A DNA stretch of 64,000 nt from Stenotrophomonas sp. UBA7346 (GCA_002471015.1 DKPB01000023.1:1-64000), one strand, 5' to 3'; shown: positions 17,654 through 27,310, counted from the first letter of the stretch. Notes: generated by a model from the letters alone, not told the origin. Numbers and translations: made by a program.

Positions 17654-17857
17654 GGCGGCGTGCAGTTGGGCAGTGGCGGGGGCGCATATTCTACGCTGCC
17701 CGGGCCCTCGCCGTTGCCGGGCCGTTCTGTCCCATCGGCCGCGGATGTGTTTGCCCGGGCAGGCGGGTATGGTGGGCGTAGCCGCCAGCCCGGGAAATCT
17801 GCCCACCGCCAGCCGCAGCTTTCCCTTCCCCAACAATGAGATTGTGCGGAGTTGATG

Positions 17858-19267
<1,410 letters not shown>

Positions 19268-19272
19268 GGCGT

Positions 19273-19448
19273 GTAGTGCCGGCTCATGGTCGGCATTGCC
19301 CAGCGTTACCCCCTCCCTTTCGCGCAGCGAAGGGGAGGGCTGGGTAGGGGTTGGCTTTTGAGTCTTTCGGATGTTGGCAGTTTCGCGGCGCATGCCGCTT
19401 CTGCAGGCTTTGTTGGTAAAGCCTCTGCCGAGCATGGCTCGGCACTAC
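19273..19448. repeat. SMAG-type REP dimer with wide spacing
   Basis: A diverged GTAG-headed unit (19273-19295) and an inverted canonical unit (19426-19448) are separated by 130 bp. Between them lies a CCCTCCC/GGGAGGG hairpin (about 19310-19340) of a second repeat type. No gene is seen between fumC and 19483. Confidence 0.8.
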
Positions 19449-19482
19449 ATGGCGTAAATAGCGTTGCCGGGGTGCGGATGGC

Positions 19483-19911
19483 TCAGCGCACGGCGCGCAG
19501 GTTGGCCAGGGCTTCGTCGTATTTCTCGAATTCGTGGATCTGCTGCGCCAGGTCGGCCGGGAAGGGGCGTTGCCCCGCCGGCACCTGCAGGGGCAGGCTA
19601 CGCTCGGCGGCAGAGGCCGGGTCGGCGTCCACCAGGGTGTTCTGGCGCATGATCTGCAGCTTGACGAAGCTGGTCTGCAGCAGCGCCTGCTGCTCGGCAT
19701 TCAAGGGAATGACGATGTCATCCACGCGCAGGCGGCCGTCGGGCAGGATGTCCAGGTTCGGGTAGGGCGCGCGGCGGATCGCGATGCGCTCCAGCGTCAC
19801 CTCGGTCTTGGGCTTGCTGCGCTCACTGCGGTGCTCGGCGTACTTCTCGCGGTCACAGCCGGTGGCGAGGGTGGCAAGGGCAACCAGGATCAACAACAGC
19901 AGCTTTTTCAT
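19483..19911 (-). CDS. Small lipoprotein of unknown function
   Basis: A 142-residue secreted lipoprotein. The signal sequence ends in LATGC, with Cys near residue 19. The mature part is charged and carries a segment (PDGRLRVDDIVIPLN) reminiscent of a stretch in its DUF2884 neighbour (NGDLLINNTAVALN), so the two may be distant relatives. It is the last gene of the GntR-ABC operon, 60 bp after the DUF2884 gene, with a hairpin in that gap. No function can be named. Confidence 0.78.
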   Translation of the reverse strand: MKKLLLLILVALATLATGCDREKYAEHRSERSKPKTEVTLERIAIRRAPYPNLDILPDGRLRVDDIVIPLNAEQQALLQTSFVKLQIMRQNTLVDADPASAAERSLPLQVPAGQRPFPADLAQQIHEFEKYDEALANLRAVR

Positions 19912-19930
19912 GGCGATGGAAACGACGACG

Positions 19931-19960
19931 ACGGGGGACGCTCATTCTAACGTCCCCCGT
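19931..19960 (-). terminator. Perfect 10-bp hairpin inside the envelope operon
   Basis: The arms 19931-19940 and 19951-19960 are perfectly complementary with a 10-nt loop. There is no T-run, and the hairpin ends 19 bases before the next gene's start. It may be an RNA-processing or attenuation site rather than a true terminator. Confidence 0.45.
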
Positions 19961-19971
19961 CGACTGGCTGC

Positions 19972-20556
19972 TCAGGGCAGCTGGACGTTGCCGGCACGGC
20001 AGTCGTCGATGTCGCCCTGGTCCATCTTCGCATAGGGCTTGAACTCCGGCACCGCTGCCGCCAGCTGCTGCTGGGTGGCCATCAGGGCCGGCAACTGGTC
20101 ACACAACTGGTTGGCGCTGGCCTTGATCTTCTCGGCCTCGGCATTGACCCGCTGCTCGATCTGGTCGGTGTTGCCCGACAGCAGGCCCTTGATGGCTTCA
20201 CCGGCGGCGCGGCTACCCAGGTTGGCGCCCTGCACGCCGATCTCGATGCCCGCCTCGGCAATGCTGATCATCTGCCTGCGGTACTGCTGGGTGATGGCGC
20301 GCTGGCTGTCGTTCAGGGCCACGGCCGTGTTGTTGATCAGCAGGTCGCCGTTGGGGGCGATCTCGACCTTGGCACCATCGCTGGTGATGCTGATGTTGCC
20401 TTCCTGCATCTTCTTGCGGGCGTCGTTGGTGGCTTCGCGGACCTTCTGGCCCAGCGTGGTTTCGCCGCTGGTGTCGTTGGCCTGCGGGCGTTCACCACAG
20501 GCGCTGAGGGGCAGGGCCAGGGCCAGGGCAAGCAGGGAGGCGTTGAGGATCTTCAT
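19972..20556 (-). CDS. DUF2884 (YggN-like) lipoprotein
   Basis: A 194-residue protein with a lipobox (PLSAC, Cys at about 20). The mature region is mainly helical and ends in LCDQLPALMATQQQLAAAVPEF, a pattern of the DUF2884/YggN family, whose members are periplasmic lipoproteins without a known activity. It lies 30 bp after the GSGD-repeat gene in the same operon. Family assignment is from memory; the function is unknown. Confidence 0.75.
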   Translation of the reverse strand: MKILNASLLALALALPLSACGERPQANDTSGETTLGQKVREATNDARKKMQEGNISITSDGAKVEIAPNGDLLINNTAVALNDSQRAITQQYRRQMISIAEAGIEIGVQGANLGSRAAGEAIKGLLSGNTDQIEQRVNAEAEKIKASANQLCDQLPALMATQQQLAAAVPEFKPYAKMDQGDIDDCRAGNVQLP

Positions 20557-20586
20557 GGCATGCGTTCCGTTGCGTCAGGGAAGGAG

Positions 20587-21414
20587 TCAGCGCTTCTTGG
20601 GCAGGTCGATGGCGCCGCGGATGCCGGTATGGTTCACCGAGCCGCTGCCGACGCGGTCCACCGTCAGGCTGGCGGCACCGCGCACTTCGAAATCGCCGGA
20701 GCCCAGCGAACCCAGGCTTACCGCACCACCGGCATCGCGTACATCGACGTCGCCTGAGCCGATGCTTTCAACACGCACCGTGCCCTGCACGCCGTGCAGT
20801 TCAATGTCACCGGAGCCGACACTGCCGACGCGCGCATCGCCACGTACGCCGTTGACCTTGACGTCGCCCGAGCCGACCGACACGACATAGGCCGAACCGA
20901 CGTTGTGCAGTTCGACGTCACCCGAGCCCACCGCAGCGGTGGCCAAGCCCTTGATGTCGCGCGCAACCACGTCACCGGAGCCGACGTCGGCGCTCATCGA
21001 ATCAGCGCCGGTCAGCGCCGCATCGCCCGAGCCGACCTTCAGCTGGACCAGGATGTTGTCCGGCAGCGTCCCGGTCAGGTCCAGGTAGGCATAGGTACTG
21101 CCGCTGAGGTTGATGTTCAAACCGCGGCTTTCGCGCTTGAGGGTGACCACCAGCTTGTCGCCCACCTTCTGCTGGCTCAGCGAAAGCTGCGACAGCATGT
21201 CCTGGGTGGAGGCGCAGGCGCGCCCGCTGAGCGTGGCCTTGGCGCCGGGGCTGGCCTGCAGGCGCAGGTCATGGCTGTTGACTTCAAAGACGACGGCCTT
21301 GGCGCCGGCCAACTGCAGGTCCAGGGCCTGGGGTTGGCTGAACTTGCAGTGGTCCTCGGCGAAGGCGGCGCCGGGCAACAGGCCGAGGGCGAGCAGGACG
21401 GGGGTGATCTTCAT
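20587..21414 (-). CDS. Secreted beta-solenoid protein with eight GSGD repeats (DUF4097/GIN-like)
   Basis: A 275-residue protein with a Sec signal peptide (cleavage near AFA-E at 20). The C-terminal half holds eight tandem copies of a (V/I/L)GSG(D/S) motif with a 17-19 residue period (for example VGSGDVELH, VGSGDVKVN, IGSGDVDVR). This pattern is typical of the putative auto-transporter adhesin head GIN and DUF4097 families, which form short beta-helices. It is probably periplasmic or surface exposed. It lies downstream of an ABC exporter pair under a YtrA-type regulator and could be its partner or cargo, but this is inferred. Start chosen at 21414. Confidence 0.82.
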   Translation of the reverse strand: MKITPVLLALGLLPGAAFAEDHCKFSQPQALDLQLAGAKAVVFEVNSHDLRLQASPGAKATLSGRACASTQDMLSQLSLSQQKVGDKLVVTLKRESRGLNINLSGSTYAYLDLTGTLPDNILVQLKVGSGDAALTGADSMSADVGSGDVVARDIKGLATAAVGSGDVELHNVGSAYVVSVGSGDVKVNGVRGDARVGSVGSGDIELHGVQGTVRVESIGSGDVDVRDAGGAVSLGSLGSGDFEVRGAASLTVDRVGSGSVNHTGIRGAIDLPKKR

Positions 21415-21443
21415 CAGGAATCCTCGTGTTTGCGTTTGCAGAA

Positions 21444-22457
21444 TCAGATTTCGTCGCGACGCTGGCGCAGCCAGATGGCCAGCACGATGAACACTACGCC
21501 GACCACAGCGCCGATCCACAGTTCCGGGGTGGCCAGCGAGGCGAACAGCACCTCGGGGGAAAAGCCGCTGACCATCGTTTGCAGCTTGTGCCCGCTGACG
21601 TCCTTGGCGTTGTAGGCCAGGTCGATGCCTGGCGCGGTGCCCAGCAGCAGGCGGCCGACGACATGGCCCCAGAACCAGCCGGCATTGAGGCCGAACAGCT
21701 TCATCATGCCGAACCAGCTGACGATGATGCCGGCAAACACGGGCAGCATGACCGCCCACAGGAAGGGCTTGCTCTTGGCCCAGGACGAGCACAACAACAG
21801 CCAGCCGGCAGTGGGCAGCGCCCACAGTGCGTACACCGGGATGCGGGAGATGAAGCCGGCGGCCATGCTCAGCGGGTTGCCCGGGCCCCAGATCAGGGTT
21901 ATCGGGTTGCCGCCGTGGGCAAGCACCACGATGCTGATGATCAGCATGAAGCACAGCATGGTGGCGATCGCCAGCAGCGTGGCCAGCAGCGGCGCCACCA
22001 GCAGGGCACTGGTCAGCTTGGACAGCACGGTCTGGGTATCGGACAGCGGCATCGACTTCCAGAACAGCACGCTGCGGTCGCGGCGGTCGTCATACAGCGC
22101 GCCCAGGCAATAGAAGAACACCACGAAGCCCAGCACGATGAAGGGCCAGCCGCCGCTGAGCAGCAGAGTGAAGTTCATCCCGTCGGCCCACTTGCCCATG
22201 TCCTCGGGCGTCATCTGCGAGGTCAGCATCTGCAGGTCCAGGCCGTTGACGTTGACGCCATTGATATGCAGATCGCCGTTCCTGGCTGCCCGGTTGGCCG
22301 CCCACAGGCCACCGACGATGGCCATCAGCGACAGCAGCAGCGAGACGCCGCCGGCGATCAGTGGTGCCCACAGGAAGCCGCCGCGGTTTTCCCAGTATTC
22401 GCGCTTGAGCAGCCACTTGAACTTGCGCAGCGGGGTGATGTGGTGGACGGCGTTCAT
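21444..22457 (-). CDS. ABC transporter permease
   Basis: A 337-residue membrane protein with one helix near residues 28-52, a soluble loop to about 105, then some five further helices (about 108-330), the layout of ABC-2 type exporter permeases of YtrC/NatB style. The soluble loop carries a short repeated segment (GDLHINGVNVNGLDLQ). It overlaps the ATPase gene by four bases (22454-22457) and surely pairs with it. The transported substrate is unknown. Confidence 0.85.
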   Translation of the reverse strand: MNAVHHITPLRKFKWLLKREYWENRGGFLWAPLIAGGVSLLLSLMAIVGGLWAANRAARNGDLHINGVNVNGLDLQMLTSQMTPEDMGKWADGMNFTLLLSGGWPFIVLGFVVFFYCLGALYDDRRDRSVLFWKSMPLSDTQTVLSKLTSALLVAPLLATLLAIATMLCFMLIISIVVLAHGGNPITLIWGPGNPLSMAAGFISRIPVYALWALPTAGWLLLCSSWAKSKPFLWAVMLPVFAGIIVSWFGMMKLFGLNAGWFWGHVVGRLLLGTAPGIDLAYNAKDVSGHKLQTMVSGFSPEVLFASLATPELWIGAVVGVVFIVLAIWLRQRRDEI

Positions 22458-23326
22458 GCGTAGGTTCCCTTCATGGTGGCCACGAACAGGTCGGCCAGGC
22501 CGGGGTTGCGGGTTTCACCCAGGGCGGCGATACGGCTGCGGTCGACGCCGTCGTAGAGCAGCACGGTCTTGCCGAAGGGCAGGGCGCGTTCGTCGATCGG
22601 GCCCAGCGCGCGGGCCGCGTCCAGGGTCTCGGCCGAGGCCAGCAGCTCGGTGTAACGCTCGGCCAAGGTCTCCATGTCGGTGGAGAGCACGATGCGGCCA
22701 TCGCGGATGAACAGCACGTCGGTGAGGATGTGCTCGATCTCCTCCACCTGGTGGGTGGTGATGATGATGGTCTTCTGTTCGTCGAAGTAGTCCTCCAGCA
22801 GGCGCTGGTAGAACTCCTTGCGGTACATGATGTCCAGGCCCAGGGTGGGTTCGTCCAGCACCAGTACCTTGGCGTCGATGGCCATCACCAGGGCCAGGTG
22901 CAGCTGCACCACCATGCCCTTCGACAGCTCACGCACGCGCTGCTTTGGCTGTAGCTTGGTGTTGGCCAGGAAGCGCTCGCAGCGGGCGCGGTCGAAGCGC
23001 GGATGCACACCGGCGACAAAATCGATGGCTTCCTTGACCCGCAGCCAGCGCGGCAGCACTGCAACGTCGGCGATGAAGCAGACATCGTTCATCAGGGCAT
23101 TGCGCTGGGTGCGCGGGTCCATGCCCAGCACGCGCAGATCGCCCTCGAACGCGGTCAGGCCGAGCATGGCCTTCAGGGCCGTGGTCTTGCCGGCGCCATT
23201 GGGGCCGATCAGGCCGACGATGCGACCCGGTTCAATGCTGAAGCTGGTGTTGTCCAGTGCGGGCTTCTGCTTGTAGGCCTTGCGCAGGCCTTGGGCGGAA
23301 ACGACGGCTTCGACGGCGGCGTTCAT
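22454..23326 (-). CDS. ABC transporter ATP-binding protein (YtrB-like)
   Basis: A 290-residue ATPase with Walker A GPNGAGKTT (near 42), Walker B VLVLDEPTLGLD and the switch His in TTHQVEE. The signature is LSKGM instead of the usual LSGGQ, a variant also seen in other YtrB-like exporters. The start at 23326 (MNAAVEAVVSAQGL) overlaps the GntR gene stop. With the permease at 21444 it would form an exporter or a lipid/antibiotic defence machine as in the Bacillus Ytr system; that role is inferred from the YtrA-type regulator only. Confidence 0.9.
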   Translation of the reverse strand: MNAAVEAVVSAQGLRKAYKQKPALDNTSFSIEPGRIVGLIGPNGAGKTTALKAMLGLTAFEGDLRVLGMDPRTQRNALMNDVCFIADVAVLPRWLRVKEAIDFVAGVHPRFDRARCERFLANTKLQPKQRVRELSKGMVVQLHLALVMAIDAKVLVLDEPTLGLDIMYRKEFYQRLLEDYFDEQKTIIITTHQVEEIEHILTDVLFIRDGRIVLSTDMETLAERYTELLASAETLDAARALGPIDERALPFGKTVLLYDGVDRSRIAALGETRNPGLADLFVATMKGTYA

Positions 23327-23685
23327 AGAGTGGTCCCCGGTGGCAGCAAATCTTTCATGGTCAGGCCCAGGCGCTGGATGCGCTCCAGTACGGCCGGCCA
23401 TTCTTCATTGAGGAAGCGCTCGCGCTCGTTGCCGCGCAATTTCTGCGCGGCCTCCTCGGTCATGAACATGCCCAGGCCGCGGCGTTTCTCGACCAGGTTC
23501 TCATCGGCCAACTCCTGGTAGGCGCGCGATACCGTGATCGGGTTCAACTGGTACTCGGCCGCCACCTGGCGTACCGAGGGCAGGGCATCGCCCGGCTTCA
23601 ACAGGCCGTCCAGCATCATCGCGATGACGCGATCCTTCAGCTGGCGGTAAATGGGAGCGCCATCGCTCCACGTGATATCGGTCAT
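23323..23685 (-). CDS. GntR-family regulator, YtrA subfamily (HpaR1-like)
   Basis: A 120-residue short regulator made of a winged helix (PIYRQLKDRVIAMMLDGLLKPGDALPSVRQVAAEYQ, given here only as the start of the domain at about residues 12-75) and a ~45-residue tail. The lack of a large effector domain places it in the YtrA subfamily. Such proteins repress their own operon with the ABC genes that follow, as here. Xanthomonas HpaR1 is of the same subfamily; orthology is likely but not tested. A palindrome overlapping the operon promoter is its probable operator. Confidence 0.88.
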   Translation of the reverse strand: MTDITWSDGAPIYRQLKDRVIAMMLDGLLKPGDALPSVRQVAAEYQLNPITVSRAYQELADENLVEKRRGLGMFMTEEAAQKLRGNERERFLNEEWPAVLERIQRLGLTMKDLLPPGTTL

Positions 23686-23688
23686 GAG

Positions 23689-23934
23689 TCAGCTCCGCGG
23701 GTTCAGCGACGGTGCGAAAGAAAAGTAGGGCAGTGAAAGGCTGGTCCGCATCCGCCGGGCCTGCCGTTTCGCTTTGGGTTGATCGTTCGCATCCTGCTCA
23801 TCACCAGCCAGCTCGGCGGCATAATTGCCGGCATCGGTGCGACCGCCGCCAACAGGGGCCGTACAACCGAGCAACAGCAAGGCGCTGGCGGTAACCAGGG
23901 CGTGCAGTGTGTGTCTGCCATGCTTGAGGTTCAT
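23689..23934 (-). CDS. Small lipoprotein, first gene of the GntR-ABC operon
   Basis: An 81-residue protein starting at 23934 with a signal ending in LLLLGC (Cys at about 24) and a short basic, disordered mature part. It ends three bases before the GntR gene starts. An upstream in-frame extension to 24015 would cross the promoter, so I prefer the short form. No family recognised. Confidence 0.6.
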   Translation of the reverse strand: MNLKHGRHTLHALVTASALLLLGCTAPVGGGRTDAGNYAAELAGDEQDANDQPKAKRQARRMRTSLSLPYFSFAPSLNPRS

Positions 23935-23958
23935 CGCGGCTCCCTGTGTAGGGTGGCT

Positions 23959-23999
23959 GGTGTTGTATGCAACTATAACACCGACACGGCAACTTGCAA
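23959..23999 (-). promoter_or_regulatory. Promoter and YtrA-type operator of the GntR-ABC operon
   Basis: On the minus strand TTGCAA (23994-23999), a 16-bp spacer and TATAGT (23972-23977) form a good sigma70 promoter. A 24-bp near-palindrome with GGTGTT and AACACC ends (23959-23982) covers the -10 box. This arm sequence resembles operators of YtrA-type regulators, so autorepression is likely. Confidence 0.7.
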
Positions 24000-24064
24000 C
24001 TTTTGTTACCCCCAACTGATGGCCTATGCCGCGCAGGGCCGCAACGAGCGCCGGGAGTGGAAAG

Positions 24065-24631
24065 ATGAAAATGCGTAATTCATTGATTGCAATGGTTATT
24101 GCTGCGGGGGTTGGGCTGGCGGGCAGCGCCTGGGCGGGGCCGTTGCTCGAACGTAGCTTCCGTCCCCTGGCGGGCCAGGGGCAGGTAAACCTGAACCAGA
24201 CCTACGGCGGCAAGGTGCTGCTGATCGTCAATACCGCCTCCAAGTGCGGGTTCACGCCGCAGTACGAGGGCCTTGAGGCACTGCAGCAGACGCTGTCGCC
24301 GCGCGGGTTTGCTGTGCTGGGCTTTCCCTCCAATGACTTCAAGGGCCAGGAGCCGGGCACCGAGGCGCAGATCCAGGAGTTCTGCACGCTTACCTATGGG
24401 GTCAAGTTCCCCATGTTCGAGAAAGTGCATGTGGTGGGGGAGGAAGCAACGCCGCTGTATCGCGACCTGACCCGTGCCACCGGCGTGGCGCCGGCATGGA
24501 ACTTCCACAAGTATCTGATTTCCCGCGATGGTCGGGTGGTTGCCCAGTTCCCCAGCAAGGTGCGGCCGGACGACCCGGAGCTGCGTGCGGCCATTGAGCG
24601 GGAACTTGACGCGCCCACGCCCAGGCACTGA
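24065..24631 (+). CDS. Exported glutathione peroxidase-family protein
   Basis: A 188-residue thiol peroxidase with a Sec signal (cleavage near AWA-G at 24), so it should act in the periplasm, whereas most bacterial GPx/BtuE proteins are cytoplasmic. The peroxidatic cysteine lies in NTASKCGFTPQY, and the resolving-region FPSNDFKGQEPG and the late AWNFHKYLI with Trp and Asn are kept. It reduces hydroperoxides, probably with thioredoxin-like donors. A GGAG-type site precedes the ATG at 24065; the second ATG at 24071 is possible. Confidence 0.9.
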   Translation: MKMRNSLIAMVIAAGVGLAGSAWAGPLLERSFRPLAGQGQVNLNQTYGGKVLLIVNTASKCGFTPQYEGLEALQQTLSPRGFAVLGFPSNDFKGQEPGTEAQIQEFCTLTYGVKFPMFEKVHVVGEEATPLYRDLTRATGVAPAWNFHKYLISRDGRVVAQFPSKVRPDDPELRAAIERELDAPTPRH

Positions 24632-24717
24632 CCTACCTCGACATCTGCGGCGTGCATGCGACAATGTCGCCCCTCGCGCCACCGGTGGCGTCTGTTCACT
24701 ATCCAGGAAAGCAGCGA

Positions 24718-25677
24718 ATGAAGATGGGAAAGCGTGGCGCCGTGGCGTCGCTTCTGATTCTGGCGATGGCAGCCCCAGGGGTCGTGCTGTCGCAACAACC
24801 TGCCGCTCCGGCGGCAACCAAGGAGAAGTCTGTTTTGACCTCGGATCGTGAAAAAATCGGTTACGCCATCGGCGTTGATGTCGCCAGCTCGTTCGAGCCG
24901 ATCGCCTCGGAAGTGGACGTGGCTGCACTGCGCCGCGCCATCGAGAACGCGTTTGCCGGCGGCCAGCCGCTGCTGTCGCAGGAAGATGCGCAGAAGACCG
25001 ACCAGGCCCTGCGTACGGTGATGATGGCCCGCTCGGGCCAGCAGGTGCCAGGCATGGCCCCGGGCAGCCAGCCGCCGTCCGTCGACCGTGAAAAGGTCGG
25101 CCTGATGCTGGGCAGCTATGCCGTGGGCCCGTCGCTGGCGCCGATCAAGGATGAGATCGATCTGGATTCGGTGTTCCAGGCCATCAGCACCATCTTCAGC
25201 AAGGGCACCCCGCTGATGGACCACCAGCAGGCCAAGGCCGCGCTGCAGGCCTTCAGCACCGCCAAGCAGTCGGCGGTGGCGGGCAAGAACCGCGAAGAGG
25301 GCAATGCCTTCCTGGCCAAGAACAAGACCCAGCCCGGCGTGGTGACCACTGCCTCGGGCCTGCAGTACCAGGTGATCCGCGCCGGCAGCGGCGAGCACCC
25401 GGCACCGACCAGCCGCGTGCGCGTGAACTACGAAGGCAAGCTGCTGGATGGCACCGTGTTCGACAGCAGCTACCAGCGCGGCGAGCCGATCACCTTCGGT
25501 CTGGACCAGGTGATCAAGGGCTGGACCGAGGGCGTTGGCCTGATGCCGGTGGGCGCGAAGTACCGCTTCTGGATCCCTGGTGAGCTGGCCTACGGCGAAA
25601 ACGGCACCCCGGGTGGCCCGATCGGCCCGAATGCCACGCTGACCTTCGACGTCGAGCTGCTGGGCGTCGAGAAGTAA
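24718..25677 (+). CDS. FKBP-type peptidyl-prolyl isomerase with duplicated N-terminal domain
   Basis: A 319-residue exported chaperone. A signal peptide fills residues 1-25. Two copies of the Mip/FkpA dimerisation region follow: residues 42-100 (SDREKIGYAIG...) and 121-180 (VDREKVGLMLG...). The FKBP domain (212-319) carries the catalytic aromatic and acidic residues (VNYEGKLLDGTVFDSS, GWTEGVGLMPVGAK, GELAYG). It should speed prolyl isomerisation and fold outer-membrane or secreted proteins in the periplasm; Mip homologues also act in virulence. Most relatives have one N-terminal copy. AGGAAA lies upstream of the ATG. Confidence 0.92.
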   Translation: MKMGKRGAVASLLILAMAAPGVVLSQQPAAPAATKEKSVLTSDREKIGYAIGVDVASSFEPIASEVDVAALRRAIENAFAGGQPLLSQEDAQKTDQALRTVMMARSGQQVPGMAPGSQPPSVDREKVGLMLGSYAVGPSLAPIKDEIDLDSVFQAISTIFSKGTPLMDHQQAKAALQAFSTAKQSAVAGKNREEGNAFLAKNKTQPGVVTTASGLQYQVIRAGSGEHPAPTSRVRVNYEGKLLDGTVFDSSYQRGEPITFGLDQVIKGWTEGVGLMPVGAKYRFWIPGELAYGENGTPGGPIGPNATLTFDVELLGVEK

Positions 25678-25704
25678 TCCATTCGCCTCGGAGCGGTTGT
25701 TGCC

Positions 25705-27057
25705 ATGCGCGTAGCTATTTTTGGTACCGGTTATGTGGGTCTTGTCACCGGGACCTGCCTGGCCGAAGTGGGCCATGACGTGGTCTGTGTCGATATCGAC
25801 CAGGCCAAGGTCGACGGGCTGGAGCGGGGCATCATTCCGATCTATGAGCCGGGGCTGGAGCCGCTGGTGAAGGCCAACCACGCCGCAGGGCGCCTGGTCT
25901 TCACCACCGACGCGTCCCAGGCCATCGAACACGGCGAGGTGATCTTCATCGCCGTGGGCACGCCGCCCGACGAGGACGGCAGTGCCGACCTGCAGTATGT
26001 GCTGGCGGTGGCCCGTACCATCGGCACCCACCTGCAGCGGCCTGCGGTGGTGGTCAACAAGTCGACGGTGCCGGTTGGCACCGCCGACAAGGTGCAGGCG
26101 GCCATCAGCGACGTGCTGGCTGCCCGCACGCAGCAGATCGAATTCGACGTGGTCTCCAACCCTGAGTTCCTCAAGGAAGGCGACGCGGTGGCCGATTGCA
26201 TGCGCCCTGACCGTATCGTCATTGGTGCACGCAATGCCCAGGCCGCAGCCACGCTGCGTCGGCTGTATGCGCCGTTCAATCGCAACCGCGACCGCGTGGT
26301 GGAGATGGACGTGCGTTCGGCGGAGCTGACCAAGTACGCGGCCAACGCCATGCTGGCCACCAAGATCAGCTTCATGAACGAGATCGCCAACATCGCCGAG
26401 CGCGTGGGGGCCGATATCGAGCAGGTGCGCCAGGGTATCGGTTCGGACCCGCGCATTGGTTGGCACTTCATCTACCCCGGTGCCGGTTACGGCGGTTCCT
26501 GCTTCCCCAAGGACGTGCAGGCGTTGGCCCGCACCGCTGCCCAGTACGGCCACCAGCCGAAACTGCTGGATGCGGTGGAAGCCGTCAATGCCGCACAGAA
26601 GGGGCATCTGTTCGAGCTGGTACAGCGTCACTACGACCGCGGCGAGGACGAGGGCATCCGTGGCAAGACGTTCGCGGTCTGGGGCCTGGCCTTCAAGCCC
26701 AACACCGACGACATGCGTGAAGCTCCCAGCCGCCGCGTGCTTGCCCAACTGTGGGAAGGCGGCGCCACCGTGCGCGTCTATGACCCGGAAGCCATGGACG
26801 AGGCGCGCCGCATCTTCGGCGAGCGAGACGACCTGACCTTCTGTGACTCGGCCTTTGATGCCCTGCAGGGTGCTGATGCGCTGGTGGTGGTCACCGAATG
26901 GAAGCAGTTCCGCAGCCCTGACTTCACGCGCATGCGCGAAGCATTGGGCGATGCGGTGGTGTTTGACGGGCGCAACCTTTACGAGCCGGCCGAGATCGAA
27001 GCGGCCGGCCTGGCTTATTACGGCATTGGCCGGGGGCGTTCAGTCCATGCAGCATGA
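25705..27057 (+). CDS. ugd: UDP-glucose 6-dehydrogenase
   Basis: A 450-residue enzyme that oxidises UDP-glucose twice with NAD+ to UDP-glucuronate for surface polysaccharide. The N-terminal Rossmann motif is GTGYVGLVTG, the substrate-loop motif NPEFLKEGDAV, and the catalytic cysteine lies in GYGGSCFPKD. It is full length. It overlaps slyX by 11 bases and starts 28 bases after the FKBP gene, so a transcription unit running through both is plausible. Confidence 0.96.
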   Translation: MRVAIFGTGYVGLVTGTCLAEVGHDVVCVDIDQAKVDGLERGIIPIYEPGLEPLVKANHAAGRLVFTTDASQAIEHGEVIFIAVGTPPDEDGSADLQYVLAVARTIGTHLQRPAVVVNKSTVPVGTADKVQAAISDVLAARTQQIEFDVVSNPEFLKEGDAVADCMRPDRIVIGARNAQAAATLRRLYAPFNRNRDRVVEMDVRSAELTKYAANAMLATKISFMNEIANIAERVGADIEQVRQGIGSDPRIGWHFIYPGAGYGGSCFPKDVQALARTAAQYGHQPKLLDAVEAVNAAQKGHLFELVQRHYDRGEDEGIRGKTFAVWGLAFKPNTDDMREAPSRRVLAQLWEGGATVRVYDPEAMDEARRIFGERDDLTFCDSAFDALQGADALVVVTEWKQFRSPDFTRMREALGDAVVFDGRNLYEPAEIEAAGLAYYGIGRGRSVHAA

Positions 27058-27289
27058 CCTGATCCCCAGCGCCCGCGAGCAGGCGCTGGAAGAACGACTC
27101 ATCGAACTTGAAATGCGTGTTTCCTTCCAGGAACAGGCCTTGGCCGAGCTCAGCGAAGCCTTGGCCGATGCACGCATGGAAGGTTCGCGTAATACCGACG
27201 TATTGCGCGTCCTGCTGGAAGACCTGGGCAAGGTGCGTTCGGCACTGAACGCCGACGCTGCCAGCGAACCGCCGCCCCCGCACTACTGA
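27047..27289 (+). CDS. slyX: SlyX-like coiled-coil protein
   Basis: An 80-residue protein with a heptad-rich helix (residues ~12-50: LEERLIELEMRVSFQEQALAE) and a Pro-rich end (PPPPHY), the hallmark of SlyX. Its role is not established in any species. Its start lies inside the 3' end of ugd (11-base overlap), suggesting translational coupling. Confidence 0.88.
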   Translation: MQHDLIPSAREQALEERLIELEMRVSFQEQALAELSEALADARMEGSRNTDVLRVLLEDLGKVRSALNADAASEPPPPHY

Positions 27290-27310
27290 TACAAGCAGAC
27301 AGCATTGACC

